This document shows, in pieces, positions 8,724-17,275 of a stretch of 61,760 bases of DNA. Position 1 is the first letter of the stretch. The number at the start of each line of letters is the position of its first letter. The stretch is taken from the NCBI GenBank assembly GCA_002437585.1, contig DJQM01000066.1, forward strand, positions 1-61,760, in the 5' to 3' direction. The stretch comes from Clostridiales bacterium UBA6386 (GTDB taxonomy: Bacteria; Bacillota; Clostridia; Oscillospirales; Oscillospiraceae). The notes beneath the pieces were generated by a model. It did no database searches and had not been told where the DNA came from. It worked only from the letters and a program-made list of their open reading frames with translations. Position numbers and translations under genes: made by a program.

Positions 8724-8766
8724 GGGCACGCGGTTCGGCGCATCCTGCCGCACCGCGTGCCTTTTT
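8724..8766 (+). terminator. Internal terminator or stem-loop after the binding-protein gene
   Basis: The stem GGCACGCGGT (8725-8734) / ACCGCGTGCC (8752-8761), with inner CGGC/GCCG pairs, is followed by TTTTT. Placed between the binding-protein gene and the ATPase gene, it probably lets most transcripts stop, giving more binding protein than membrane components. A second GC-rich hairpin follows before the ATPase start. Confidence 0.7.
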
Positions 8767-8841
8767 CAGGGCGGCAGCACCGCGCGGCGGTGCGCAGCCG
8801 CCGTAAAGACGATGATATCCCGGACATGAAGGAGGATGACC

Positions 8842-10353
8842 ATGGCAGAAGAAGCAGTGCTGCAAATGCGCGGCATTTGCAAGTATTTCCCCGGTGTCAA
8901 GGCTCTGCAAAATGTGGACTTTACACTGCGGGAGGGGGAAATTCACGCGCTGATGGGGGAAAACGGCGCGGGCAAATCCACCCTTATCAAGGTTCTGACC
9001 GGCGTCTATGAAAAGGACGGCGGCGAAATCCATATCAAAGGACAGGGCGGCCCGGTGTCCATCCGTTCCCCTCAGGATGCCCAGAACGCGGGCATCAGCA
9101 CCGTTTATCAGGAAATTACCCTTTGCCCCAACCTGACGGTGGCGGAGAATATGTATATCGGCCGCACCAAGGGAGCCTTTACCAACTGGAAGAAAATGAA
9201 CGCCGGAGCGGCCAGAATGCTGGAGGCTCTGGACATTCCGGCCTCTCCTACTCAGCAGCTGGGCAGCTGCTCCATCGCCGTGCAGCAGATGGTGGCCATC
9301 GCCCGGGCGGTGGACATGGAGTGCAAGGTTCTGATTCTGGACGAGCCTACCTCTTCTCTGGACGAGCAGGAGGTGGAAAAGCTCTTCATGCTCATGCGGG
9401 ATCTGAGAGCCAAGGGCGTGGGCATTATTTTCGTCACCCACTTCCTGGATCAGGTCTACGAGGTCTGCGACCGGATCACCGTTCTGCGGGACGGCCAGCT
9501 GGTGGGCGAGTACGTCATCGAGGATCTGCCGCGGGTCAAGCTGGTGTCCAGAATGCTGGGCAAGGAGCTGGACGACATGGCCTCCATCAAAAATGACGGC
9601 GAAAATGCCAAGGCGGACATGGGCACCCCCGTGCTGGAGGCCAGGGGTCTGTCGAGCACCGAGGGCATCAAGCCCTTCGACTTTGCCATCCACAAGGGCG
9701 AGGTCAACGGCTTCACCGGCCTGCTGGGTTCCGGCCGAAGCGAATGCGTCCGAGCCATCTTCGGTGCCGATAAGAAGACCGGCGGCCAGGTGTTCATGGA
9801 CGGCAGGAAGGTGAGGATCAATAAGCCTTTGGATGCCATGAAACTTGGCATCGGCTACCTGCCCGAGGATCGGAAGCAGGACGGCATCGTGGGCGACCTG
9901 TCCGTCCGGGAGAATATCATCCTGGCTCTGCAGGTGATGAAGGGCTTCGCAAAGCCCATCAGCCGTGCCCAGGCCGAGGCTTACGCCGATGAGTACATCC
10001 GGCTCCTTGAGATCAAGACCGCTTCCGCCGATACCCCCATCAAGCAGCTGTCCGGCGGCAACCAGCAGAAGGTCATTCTGGCCCGGTGGCTGCTGACCCA
10101 TCCCAAATATCTGATCCTGGACGAGCCGACCCGGGGCATCGACGTGGGCACCAAGATCGAAATTCAGAAGCTGGTGCTGCAGCTGGCTTCCGAAGGCAAA
10201 AGCGTGACCTTCATTTCCTCGGAGATCGACGAAATGCTGCGCACCTGCTCCCGACTGGTGGTCATGCGTGACCGGAAGGCCGTGGGCGAGCTGGCCGGCG
10301 ACGATCTGAACCAGACCAAAATCATGGCGACCATTGCCGGAGGTGAGAACTGA
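8842..10353 (+). CDS. Sugar ABC transporter ATP-binding protein, two ABC domains (YtfR/MglA-like)
   Basis: This 503-residue cytoplasmic ATPase has two tandem ABC cassettes. The first has Walker A GENGAGKST and Walker B LILDEPTSSLD. The second has a degenerate Walker A (GLLGSGRSE), an LSGGNQQK signature and LILDEPTRGID. This is the layout of monosaccharide importers of the carbohydrate-uptake-2 type. The ATG at 8842 is preferred because GGAGG (8831-8835) lies six bases before it; an in-frame ATG at 8836 touches the binding site. The next gene starts 2 bp after the stop codon. Confidence 0.92.
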   Translation: MAEEAVLQMRGICKYFPGVKALQNVDFTLREGEIHALMGENGAGKSTLIKVLTGVYEKDGGEIHIKGQGGPVSIRSPQDAQNAGISTVYQEITLCPNLTVAENMYIGRTKGAFTNWKKMNAGAARMLEALDIPASPTQQLGSCSIAVQQMVAIARAVDMECKVLILDEPTSSLDEQEVEKLFMLMRDLRAKGVGIIFVTHFLDQVYEVCDRITVLRDGQLVGEYVIEDLPRVKLVSRMLGKELDDMASIKNDGENAKADMGTPVLEARGLSSTEGIKPFDFAIHKGEVNGFTGLLGSGRSECVRAIFGADKKTGGQVFMDGRKVRINKPLDAMKLGIGYLPEDRKQDGIVGDLSVRENIILALQVMKGFAKPISRAQAEAYADEYIRLLEIKTASADTPIKQLSGGNQQKVILARWLLTHPKYLILDEPTRGIDVGTKIEIQKLVLQLASEGKSVTFISSEIDEMLRTCSRLVVMRDRKAVGELAGDDLNQTKIMATIAGGEN

Positions 10354-10354
10354 T

Positions 10355-11455
10355 ATGGAAAGACTGGAAACACCCGCAAAATCCGGCAGCTGGCTGAAAA
10401 ACCTGGTGCGCCAGCAGATCTTCATTCCGCTGGCCGCTCTGCTGCTGCTGGTTCTCTTCAACCTGATTGCCGATCCCGGCTTCTTCAAGATCACCATGGG
10501 TCAGAACAGCAACGGCGATCCCGTGCTGTCCGGCTACCTGATTACCATTCTCAACAACGCTTCTGAGCTGGTGATCCTGGCCATCGGCATGACCCTGGTC
10601 ACTGCCGCCTCCGGCGGACAGGATATTTCCGTAGGCGCGAACATCGCCATCGCCGGCTCCGTGATCCTGCGGGTGCTCTGCGGAAACCAGGGTGCCCGCC
10701 CTGAGACCATGCAGGCGCCCGTCATCCTGGCCTTCCTGGCCGCCTGCGTGGTGAGTATGCTCTTCGGTGCCTTCAACGGCACCCTGGTTGCCTACTTCAA
10801 GATTCAGCCCATGGTCGCGACCCTGATTCTGTATACCGCCGGCCGCTCCATCGCCGCCTGGATCAACAACAACGAGCTGCCCATTATCAATGACCCCCAG
10901 TTCGGCTATTTCGGCAACTTTATCCCCGGCATTCCCGTGCCCACCCCGGTGTTCATTGCCATTGCCTGCATGATTGTCATCGCTTTGGTGCTGAAATTCA
11001 CGACGCTGGGGTTACTGACCCAGTCCGTGGGCATCAACGCCCACTCCTCCCGCTTGAACGGCATTGACCCGGCCTTCGTCAAGTTCCTGACCTATGTGAT
11101 CCTGGGTCTGTGCGTGGCGGTGGCAGGCCTCATCAAGGTCAGCCGGATCTCCTCCATCAACTACTCCGTCATTGCCAAGGACATCGAAATGGATGCCATT
11201 CTGGCGGTGGCTCTGGGCGGCAACGCCCTGGGCGGCGGCAAGTTCAACATGTGGGGCTCCATCCTGGGCGCCTACGTCATCCAGTTCCTGACCACCACCC
11301 TGTACAAGTTCAACGTGGCCTCCGACGCCCTGCCCGCCTACAAGGCTGTGGTGGTCATCATCCTGGTGGTCATGAGCGCGCCGGTAGTCCGGGAGCGGAT
11401 GGCGAAGCTCTGGAAGCAGCACGCTGCCCCGAAAGCTGTAAAGGAGGCGAAGTGA
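10355..11455 (+). CDS. Sugar ABC transporter permease (YtfT-like)
   Basis: This 366-residue inner-membrane permease of the BPD_transp_2 family has eight or more hydrophobic segments. The conserved region ILAIGMTLVTAASGGQDISVGA and the later ALGGNALGGGKFNMWGSILGAY are typical of ribose/galactofuranose-type permeases. The start at 10355 is supported by GGAGG at 10339-10343. It pairs with the second permease immediately downstream to form the heterodimeric channel. Confidence 0.9.
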   Translation: MERLETPAKSGSWLKNLVRQQIFIPLAALLLLVLFNLIADPGFFKITMGQNSNGDPVLSGYLITILNNASELVILAIGMTLVTAASGGQDISVGANIAIAGSVILRVLCGNQGARPETMQAPVILAFLAACVVSMLFGAFNGTLVAYFKIQPMVATLILYTAGRSIAAWINNNELPIINDPQFGYFGNFIPGIPVPTPVFIAIACMIVIALVLKFTTLGLLTQSVGINAHSSRLNGIDPAFVKFLTYVILGLCVAVAGLIKVSRISSINYSVIAKDIEMDAILAVALGGNALGGGKFNMWGSILGAYVIQFLTTTLYKFNVASDALPAYKAVVVIILVVMSAPVVRERMAKLWKQHAAPKAVKEAK

Positions 11456-11456
11456 T

Positions 11457-12509
11457 ATGGCACCGAAGGTTACGGTAAAAAACGGACGCCTTTCTACCCG
11501 CCTGAGCAATCTGTCCGATACCAATCTGCTGCTGACCATCACCATCGTGGTGTTCATCCTTATGTACACGCTGGCGGTGGTGGTGCTTGGCTCCGGGTTC
11601 CGGAAGCCCCAGGCCTTCTTCAACATCCTCAACGAGAACGCGGCGCTGATCATCCTGTCCTGCGGCATGAGCATCGTCATGATCACCGGCGGCATTGACA
11701 TTTCCGTGGGTACCCTGACGGCTCTGGTGTGCATGAGCTGCGCGGTGCATCTGGATTATCAGGGCGGCACCGTACTCACGGCTATGCTGATCGCCCTGGG
11801 CATCGGTGTTGCCTTTGGCCTGGTGCAGGGCTACCTGGTCGCCTACCTGGAGATTCAGCCCTTCATCGTGTCTCTGGCGGGCATGTTCTTTGCCAAGGGT
11901 ATGACCACCATTGTGAACTCCACCCAGTTCAATGTGACCAACGAGGCCTTCCAGGCTCTGAAGGCCATCCGGGTCTATGTTCCCGGCATGGGCAGCGTCA
12001 ATAAGCGGGGCATTTATGTACCCGCCTATGTGGAGCCTGGTGTGATCGTGGCACTGCTCGTGGTGCTGCTGCTGTTTATCCTCCTGAAGTGGGGAAAGCT
12101 GGGTCGCGCCTTCTACGCCGTGGGCGGCAACATGGCCTCCGCCAACATGCTGGGCATCAACGTCAAGCGCACCAAGTTCCTGGCGCATCTGCTGTGCAGC
12201 ACCCTGGCCGGTATCGGCGGCTTCGTGTATTTCCTGCATGTAGGCTCCGGCTCTCCCAGTCACGCCAGCGGCGCGGAGATGAACGCCATTGCTTCCTCCA
12301 TCATCGGCGGCACTATGCTCACCGGCGGCGTGGGCAATATCCTGGGCACCTTCTTTGGCGTCCTGTCGTTGAATACCATCAAGAACATCGTTTCCTCCCT
12401 GGGTCTGGACGAGGCCTGGTGGACGAACATCACCGTGGCGGCCATGATCTGCCTGTTCCTGCTGGTGCAGAGCGTGGTTCTGCTGCGCAAGAACAAATCA
12501 AAGAACTGA
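11457..12509 (+). CDS. yjfF: Sugar ABC transporter permease (YjfF-like)
   Basis: This 350-residue membrane permease of the BPD_transp_2 family is the second of the pair. It has the signature ILSCGMSIVMITGGIDISVGTLTALVC in the first third and TMLTGGVGNILGTFFGVL near the end. It begins 1 bp after the previous stop, with AAGGAGG upstream. The YjfF assignment rests on gene order (binding protein, double ATPase, YtfT-like, YjfF-like) and overall resemblance; another sugar is possible. A strong terminator closes the operon. Confidence 0.85.
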   Translation: MAPKVTVKNGRLSTRLSNLSDTNLLLTITIVVFILMYTLAVVVLGSGFRKPQAFFNILNENAALIILSCGMSIVMITGGIDISVGTLTALVCMSCAVHLDYQGGTVLTAMLIALGIGVAFGLVQGYLVAYLEIQPFIVSLAGMFFAKGMTTIVNSTQFNVTNEAFQALKAIRVYVPGMGSVNKRGIYVPAYVEPGVIVALLVVLLLFILLKWGKLGRAFYAVGGNMASANMLGINVKRTKFLAHLLCSTLAGIGGFVYFLHVGSGSPSHASGAEMNAIASSIIGGTMLTGGVGNILGTFFGVLSLNTIKNIVSSLGLDEAWWTNITVAAMICLFLLVQSVVLLRKNKSKN

Positions 12510-12523
12510 CTCTTTTTTCAAAA

Positions 12524-12556
12524 GTCGGGGTACGTTTCTGTACCCCGGCTTTTTTG
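12524..12556 (+). terminator. Terminator of the sugar ABC operon
   Basis: The stem GTCGGGGTAC / GTACCCCGGC with a six-base loop is followed by a run of T. Confidence 0.85.
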
Positions 12557-12569
12557 TCGTATTTTCCGG

Positions 12570-12598
12570 TTGTTTTCTGAGAATAACCATGTTATAAT
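12570..12598 (+). promoter_or_regulatory. Sigma-A promoter of the aminotransferase
   Basis: TTGTTT (12570-12575) and a perfect TATAAT (12593-12598) have a 17-bp spacer, about 40 bp before the start codon. Confidence 0.7.
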
Positions 12599-12639
12599 AA
12601 CCACTACTTCACCCATTGGGTACAAAGAGAGGGAATACC

Positions 12640-13848
12640 ATGATTGCACAATCGGATCGGCTGACCCATGTCCACTCGGACATCCGGGGGCCGCTGTATG
12701 TAGAAGCCCTGCGGATGCAGGCCGCCGGAACCCCGGTGCTGAAGCTGAACACCGGCAACCCCGGCAACTTCGGTTTCAAACTCCCGGACAGCGTCTGCGC
12801 CGCGCTCCTGGAGCAGGTGGATAAGGCCGTGCCCTACTGCGATGTCCGGGGCATGGCGCAGGCTCGTCAGGCGATTCTGGACTACCATAAGAGCCGGGGT
12901 CTGAAGGATATCACCCTGGAGGATATCTATATCTGCAACGGTGTCAGCGAGGCGGTATCCATGCTGATGACCGCGCTGGTGGGCACCGGGGACGAGGTGC
13001 TGGTACCCTCGCCCTGCTACTCCCTGTGGAGCAACAATACCTATCTGGGCGGCGGCAGACCGGTACACTATCGCTGCGCCCCGGAAAACGGCTGGAACCC
13101 GGACTTGGAGGACATCCGCAGCAAAATCACCTCCAGAACCAAGGCCATCCTGGTTATCAACCCCAATAACCCCACCGGCGCGGTGTACAGCAAGGAAACC
13201 CTGCTGGAGATCGCCGGACTTGCCCGGGAGCATCACCTTCTGCTGCTGGCGGATGAAATCTACGACCGGCTGGTGCTGGAGGATCTGCCCACCTATTCCA
13301 TTGCGGCACTGGCTCCCGATCTGCCCTGCGTCACCTTCAACGGCCTGAGCAAATCCCACGTCATCTGCGGCTTCCGCTGCGGCTGGATGGTGTTCTCCGG
13401 CCCCAAGGAGGAGCTGGCGGGCATTGAGCAGGGGGTCATGCAGCTGGCCGCCATGCGGCTGTGCGGCAACGCCCTGACCCAGCTGGTGATCCCCGCGGCA
13501 CTTTCCGATCGGGACAGCACCCGAGCCATGATGGCTCCCGGCGGTCGGCTCTACGAGCAGAGCAAGGCCACGGTGACGGCTCTGGAGAAGATTCCCGGCG
13601 TGACCCTGGTTCCCAACCGGGCGGCGTTCTACCTGTTCCCCGGCCTGGAAAAAGACGTGTTCGACTTTGAAAGCGACGAGGACTTCGCCATGGGCTTCCT
13701 CCATGAGAAGCATGTTCTGGTGATCCCCGGCCACGGCTTCGACTGGTTCGAGGATCTGCGCTTCCGGATCGTCATGCTTCCGGAGCCTCAGGTCATCACC
13801 CAGGCCATGGAGCAGCTGGGCGACTTCCTGGAGCAGCACAGAAGATAA
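12640..13848 (+). CDS. Class I/II pyridoxal-phosphate aminotransferase (AlaA/AspC-like)
   Basis: This 402-residue fold-type I PLP enzyme has the early substrate-binding motif LNTGNPGNFGF, NPNNPTGAVYS, the DEIYD Asp that contacts the PLP pyridine nitrogen, and the Schiff-base Lys238 in NGLSKSHVICGFRCGW. The family moves amino groups between alanine, aspartate or aromatic amino acids and 2-oxoglutarate; the AlaA/AlaT branch is the best match by eye. ATG 12640 follows GAGGG. It is transcribed alone, between its own promoter and the terminator hairpin at 13855-13878. Confidence 0.85.
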   Translation: MIAQSDRLTHVHSDIRGPLYVEALRMQAAGTPVLKLNTGNPGNFGFKLPDSVCAALLEQVDKAVPYCDVRGMAQARQAILDYHKSRGLKDITLEDIYICNGVSEAVSMLMTALVGTGDEVLVPSPCYSLWSNNTYLGGGRPVHYRCAPENGWNPDLEDIRSKITSRTKAILVINPNNPTGAVYSKETLLEIAGLAREHHLLLLADEIYDRLVLEDLPTYSIAALAPDLPCVTFNGLSKSHVICGFRCGWMVFSGPKEELAGIEQGVMQLAAMRLCGNALTQLVIPAALSDRDSTRAMMAPGGRLYEQSKATVTALEKIPGVTLVPNRAAFYLFPGLEKDVFDFESDEDFAMGFLHEKHVLVIPGHGFDWFEDLRFRIVMLPEPQVITQAMEQLGDFLEQHRR

Positions 13849-13854
13849 GAATCA

Positions 13855-13878
13855 GGCCGGAGGCAATCGCCTCCGGCC
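13855..13878. terminator. Bidirectional terminator hairpin, left boundary of the cassette
   Basis: Perfect 10-bp arms GGCCGGAGGC and GCCTCCGGCC enclose the loop AATC. The whole hairpin is the exact reverse complement of the one at 17239-17262. It separates the convergent aminotransferase and DUF6282 genes. Confidence 0.8.
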
Positions 13879-13884
13879 TTCCGG

Positions 13885-14754
13885 TTATTCCAGGACGTCC
13901 ATAAGCCCCAAAAGGTGAGCGGGTGTGATCCTGGCCATATTTCGCAGATCATCGCGGCTGACATTGTGCTCGGCCATAAATTGCAGATACTGCCCCATGG
14001 ACTCCTCCCAGGGCGGTGTCGCGGGATTGCCGCAGTCGGTAGACAGGATCGTGCTCTGCGCCCCCAGCTTCCGTATGGCTTCCAGGTTACGCTCCGCGTT
14101 GCTGACCCACTTGCCGTTTTTCAGCGGCTGCATAAAGCAGCGCTCCAGAATGACATGGTAATCTGAGATCAGCTCCTCCTGATCCGCAAGGCTCATATCC
14201 ACGACCCAGTACTCCGGATGGGTGATGACGATCTTCTGTACGCCGATGTTGCGGGCACTGTCCACCACGCACCGTATTTCTTCCGGTGAAATATGACCGG
14301 TGGCAAGAACCGCGTCATATTCCTTGACCAGCGTGAAAACCCGGCGCAGCTCCGGAAGCAGTACTCCGTGGTCGTCCGTCATGCGGATTCCGCCGGCTTT
14401 CCCGTGCTTCCGGCGGTCGTTTTCCGCATCCACCGTTGGCAGCCAAATGACCTTCGCTCCCATCTCAAGCGCGGTCCGCACGGCTTGGGAGTTCAGTCCC
14501 CCCGCTTCGTAGTTCAGAACCAGCCCGCCGTACATAACAAACGGATTGCTGTCAAAAGCCCTTCGGTTATAGGCGTTGCACAGCGCGGCGCGCGCCATGG
14601 TAGCGCAGTGATGCCCCTTGATGACGATCGCTCTCGCTCCCGCCCGGACGGCGGCGGCCGTCAGCTCCAGATCGTTATAGGTGCGCTGACAGATGTCCGG
14701 CGCGGTGTGAACGTGCATATCAATGACGTTGTTCAGTGAAATTGTTTGCTTCAT
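13885..14754 (-). CDS. DUF6282 family protein, amidohydrolase-like metalloenzyme
   Basis: This 289-residue cytoplasmic protein has N-terminal DMHVHTAPD with an HxH metal motif, KGHHCAT, a later THPEYW and a C-terminal STDCGNPATPP, arranged as in TIM-barrel metal-dependent hydrolases. It matches the DUF6282 group, whose substrate is not known. It is read from the minus strand after the terminator of the Hsp20 gene, with GAGG just before the start. Codon use is visibly less GC-rich than in neighbouring housekeeping genes. Confidence 0.75.
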   Translation of the reverse strand: MKQTISLNNVIDMHVHTAPDICQRTYNDLELTAAAVRAGARAIVIKGHHCATMARAALCNAYNRRAFDSNPFVMYGGLVLNYEAGGLNSQAVRTALEMGAKVIWLPTVDAENDRRKHGKAGGIRMTDDHGVLLPELRRVFTLVKEYDAVLATGHISPEEIRCVVDSARNIGVQKIVITHPEYWVVDMSLADQEELISDYHVILERCFMQPLKNGKWVSNAERNLEAIRKLGAQSTILSTDCGNPATPPWEESMGQYLQFMAEHNVSRDDLRNMARITPAHLLGLMDVLE

Positions 14755-14767
14755 TTTATCGCCTCAT

Positions 14768-14805
14768 GAAAAAAGCCTGCCACCTGCACAACGCAGGCGG
14801 CAGAC
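14768..14805 (-). terminator. Terminator of the Hsp20 gene
   Basis: The imperfect stem GTCTGCCGCCTGC / GCAGGTGGCAGGC is followed on the minus strand by TTTTTT. It lies between hsp20 and the DUF6282 gene. Confidence 0.75.
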
Positions 14806-14820
14806 TCCGGTCGGAACAGG

Positions 14821-15255
14821 TTACTCAATCGCGATGGCGGTGCTGACGGGAGACTTCTTCACGTCCTCCTTCGGAACCAGCACGGTCAGCACGCCGGACT
14901 CGTACTTCGCCTTGACGTCCTCGGCCTTCACATCGCCGACATAGAAGCTGCGGGAGCAGGAACCGGCATAACGCTCCTGACGCAGAACGCGACCCTTCTT
15001 GTCCTCTTCGTCCTTGTCCAGACCCTTCTCGGCACTGATGGTCAGATAACCGTCCTTGAGATCCAGGCTGATCTCATCCTTCTTGAAGCCGGGCAGATCG
15101 ACCGCCAGACGGTAAGCCTTCGCGTCATCCGTCTCACGGATATCGGTCTTCATCAGGTTTCTGGCATTCTTGCCGAACAGCGGGCTGCGAGAACCAAAGA
15201 AACCATTGTCAAAGAAATCGTCGAACATGTTTTCACCATACACTACGGGCAGCAT
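14821..15255 (-). CDS. Hsp20/alpha-crystallin family small heat-shock protein
   Basis: This 144-residue protein has an alpha-crystallin domain (about residues 40-130; ETDDAKAYRLAVDLPGFKKDEISLDL, GYLTISAEK, RSFYVGDVKAEDVKAKYESGVLTVLVPK) and a C-terminal I-A-I anchor motif. It is an ATP-independent chaperone that holds unfolded proteins. The start at 15255 is chosen because GGAGG stands eight bases upstream; the open frame extends 15 bp further, through the binding site. No CIRCE-type inverted repeat was seen upstream. Confidence 0.9.
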   Translation of the reverse strand: MLPVVYGENMFDDFFDNGFFGSRSPLFGKNARNLMKTDIRETDDAKAYRLAVDLPGFKKDEISLDLKDGYLTISAEKGLDKDEEDKKGRVLRQERYAGSCSRSFYVGDVKAEDVKAKYESGVLTVLVPKEDVKKSPVSTAIAIE

Positions 15256-15350
15256 AATACATTCCTCCATTCAGACAGTTAGATAACAGATAGCTGCTTA
15301 TTATATATCAAAAGCTTTGCCTCGCGGCACACGCCGCGATCAAGCATCGC

Positions 15351-15881
15351 TTACTTGCCTCTCGGGACGCAGGCATAGACGATGGCGTTGACACCCTCCA
15401 GCAGGAACACCAGCCCCACCGTCAGACCGATCGCCGCGACGCTGACCCAGGGATCCATCATACAGACAAACCCGGCGATCATCAGGATGATGCCCATTGC
15501 CAGAACCCATCCCCAACCGCGGACACCGACTGCCCGCAAGTCAAACGCGCTGACAAAACGGGAGATACCGGAAAACAAAAGCCAAAGCGTAAACAGGAAC
15601 GGCAGCGACATCAGCGTGAACCACTGATTGAACAGCAGAAACAGGGACAGGATCACCGTCAGAACACCGTCCAGCAAAAGCCAACCGGAACCGAGCAGAA
15701 GACCGCTGGTCGAGGCGAAGACGATGATCTCGATCACGCCGGAAACCAGCATAAACACGCCGATCATCAGACCGGCGGTCATCGCCGCCACATCCTGATT
15801 GCACAGACAATAGATACCCGCCACGATCAGCAGCACACCTGAAATGATATTGAGGATTCTCATAGATTTGGAAGCTTGCAT
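15351..15881 (-). CDS. HdeD/DUF308 family membrane protein
   Basis: This 176-residue protein is almost wholly hydrophobic with six predicted membrane segments in three similar pairs (MRILNIISGVLLIVAGIYCL, AGLMIGVFMLVSGVIEII, GSGWLLLDGVLTVILSL and so on), the layout of HdeD. Members are linked to acid resistance in enterobacteria; elsewhere the role is unclear. GGAG sits about nine bases before the ATG. A small hairpin (15334-15347) lies between it and the Hsp20 gene, so the two may share one transcript. The promoter faces that of the regulator at 16019. Confidence 0.8.
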   Translation of the reverse strand: MQASKSMRILNIISGVLLIVAGIYCLCNQDVAAMTAGLMIGVFMLVSGVIEIIVFASTSGLLLGSGWLLLDGVLTVILSLFLLFNQWFTLMSLPFLFTLWLLFSGISRFVSAFDLRAVGVRGWGWVLAMGIILMIAGFVCMMDPWVSVAAIGLTVGLVFLLEGVNAIVYACVPRGK

Positions 15882-15924
15882 TGACCATTACTCCTTTCGG
15901 CACTCGCTTCTGAATTCTGTCCGT

Positions 15925-15970
15925 ATTATAGTCCTTTCCCCTTGAAAGGGCAATGATCTTACGGTATAAT
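15925..15970. promoter_or_regulatory. Overlapping divergent promoters for hdeD and the PucR regulator
   Basis: Plus strand: TTGAAA (15942-15947), 17 bp, TATAAT (15965-15970), driving the regulator. Minus strand: TTGCCC (15953-15948), 17 bp, TATAAT (15930-15925), driving hdeD. The two -35 boxes abut, so RNA polymerase cannot occupy both promoters at once and one bound regulator could control both. Confidence 0.7.
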
Positions 15971-16018
15971 AAAAAGAAAAAGGCTTGTGCTTTCCGCACA
16001 AGCGAAAGGAATGAGAAG

Positions 16019-17233
16019 ATGGAAGAAAAAGCGCGAAAGCGCTACGGAACCGACGCGCTTCTGACCGAGTTCTTCGCGCAGGATGACCTGAGAGCCTTGG
16101 CGGCCGATGCCGGCGCGCTGCTTGAGTGCCCGCTTCTGGTATTGGACGATACCTTTCATGTGATGGCGCATAACCGGCCGCTTGGATTTACCGATCCGCT
16201 TTTTCAGGAGGCGGTTCGACAGGGGCAGATCACCTATGAAGCCGGCGCGTTGATCAGCCAAAGTGACGCGCTTTCTTCCGGGACGGCGGACTGTGTGAAG
16301 CTGGACGGCAGCGAATACCGCCGCCGTTTCGCGCCGCTCATCAGCTCCGGCGTGCGGCTGGGCTATCTGGTTTGTGTGGATACGGACGGACATCTGCAAA
16401 ATATTCCGCCCGAAACATGGAAGACGGTTGAGCAGGTTTTGGCCAAGCAGGCGTTTATCGAAACCAGTAGACATGATAAGCCCTTTGAAACAGCGGACGA
16501 TGTTTTAACACACCTTTTGGATGGAGGGTTTTCCTCCGCTCCGTATTTTTACTTACAGGCATCCGGTACCTATCTCGCGGATTTTCACCCGTCCGGTTTC
16601 GCGCTGATCGATCTGACTGCCTATCACAGTGGGTATCTGGGCAAACGGCATCTGAAGGACGAACTCAGGGCAAGATTCCCCCAGTCCCATTCCTTCCTCT
16701 ATCGGGGAGACGTATTTTTGTTCCTGCATGAGCGGAAAGACTTCGACGGCCTTTCCGCGCTGGCGGAGGAGTTCCGGCTGAAGGTGATCATGTCGGAGGA
16801 ACTTGACGACTTGTTTGCCCTGCCTGCCCACTACCGCACGGCTCATGAAGCCCTGGAGCTGATGATGAACCCTCGCTTTCACGGCGGCAGCGTCTGCACG
16901 GTAGCGTGGCTCCGCACGCCGCTGCTGCTGAAAAATATAGAAGGACGCAGGGATCTGATCGCTAAGGAGATCCGAGCGTTGGCCGCGCATGATAAAGAAA
17001 AGAATACACAGTATTGTGAAACGCTCTATCACTATCTGACATGCTGCCGCTCTCTTAAGAAAACCTGCGATGCCCTTTTTACCCATCGCAACACGGTACT
17101 TTACCGCATTCGCAGAATGCAGGATGATTTTCATATTCCGTTGGATGACCCGGACGCCCATGCCGATCTGCTGCTGGGCGTGTCGCTGCTTCTGTTTGAA
17201 GAAAAAGGCCCCGATTTCTTTTTACGGGGTTAG
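16019..17233 (+). CDS. PucR/CdaR-type transcriptional regulator
   Basis: This 404-residue regulator has an N-terminal ligand/GAF-like region, a middle GGDEF-like CdaR domain, and the C-terminal PucR helix-turn-helix (about residues 340-395; CCRSLKKTCDALFTHRNTVLYRIRRMQDDF). ATG 16019 follows AAAGGA; an upstream in-frame start at 15953 would overlap the promoter. The divergent promoter arrangement suggests it controls the hdeD-hsp20 side, the DUF6282 gene or itself. The less GC-rich codon use matches the rest of the 13.9-17.2 kb cassette. Confidence 0.8.
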   Translation: MEEKARKRYGTDALLTEFFAQDDLRALAADAGALLECPLLVLDDTFHVMAHNRPLGFTDPLFQEAVRQGQITYEAGALISQSDALSSGTADCVKLDGSEYRRRFAPLISSGVRLGYLVCVDTDGHLQNIPPETWKTVEQVLAKQAFIETSRHDKPFETADDVLTHLLDGGFSSAPYFYLQASGTYLADFHPSGFALIDLTAYHSGYLGKRHLKDELRARFPQSHSFLYRGDVFLFLHERKDFDGLSALAEEFRLKVIMSEELDDLFALPAHYRTAHEALELMMNPRFHGGSVCTVAWLRTPLLLKNIEGRRDLIAKEIRALAAHDKEKNTQYCETLYHYLTCCRSLKKTCDALFTHRNTVLYRIRRMQDDFHIPLDDPDAHADLLLGVSLLLFEEKGPDFFLRG

Positions 17234-17238
17234 GAAAA

Positions 17239-17262
17239 GGCCGGAGGCGATTGCCTCCGGCC
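17239..17262. terminator. Bidirectional terminator hairpin, right boundary of the cassette
   Basis: Arms GGCCGGAGGC and GCCTCCGGCC enclose the loop GATT: the exact reverse complement of the hairpin at 13855-13878. It lies between the convergent PucR and pseudo-ATPase genes. Confidence 0.8.
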
Positions 17263-17275
17263 TGAATTTATCTTA

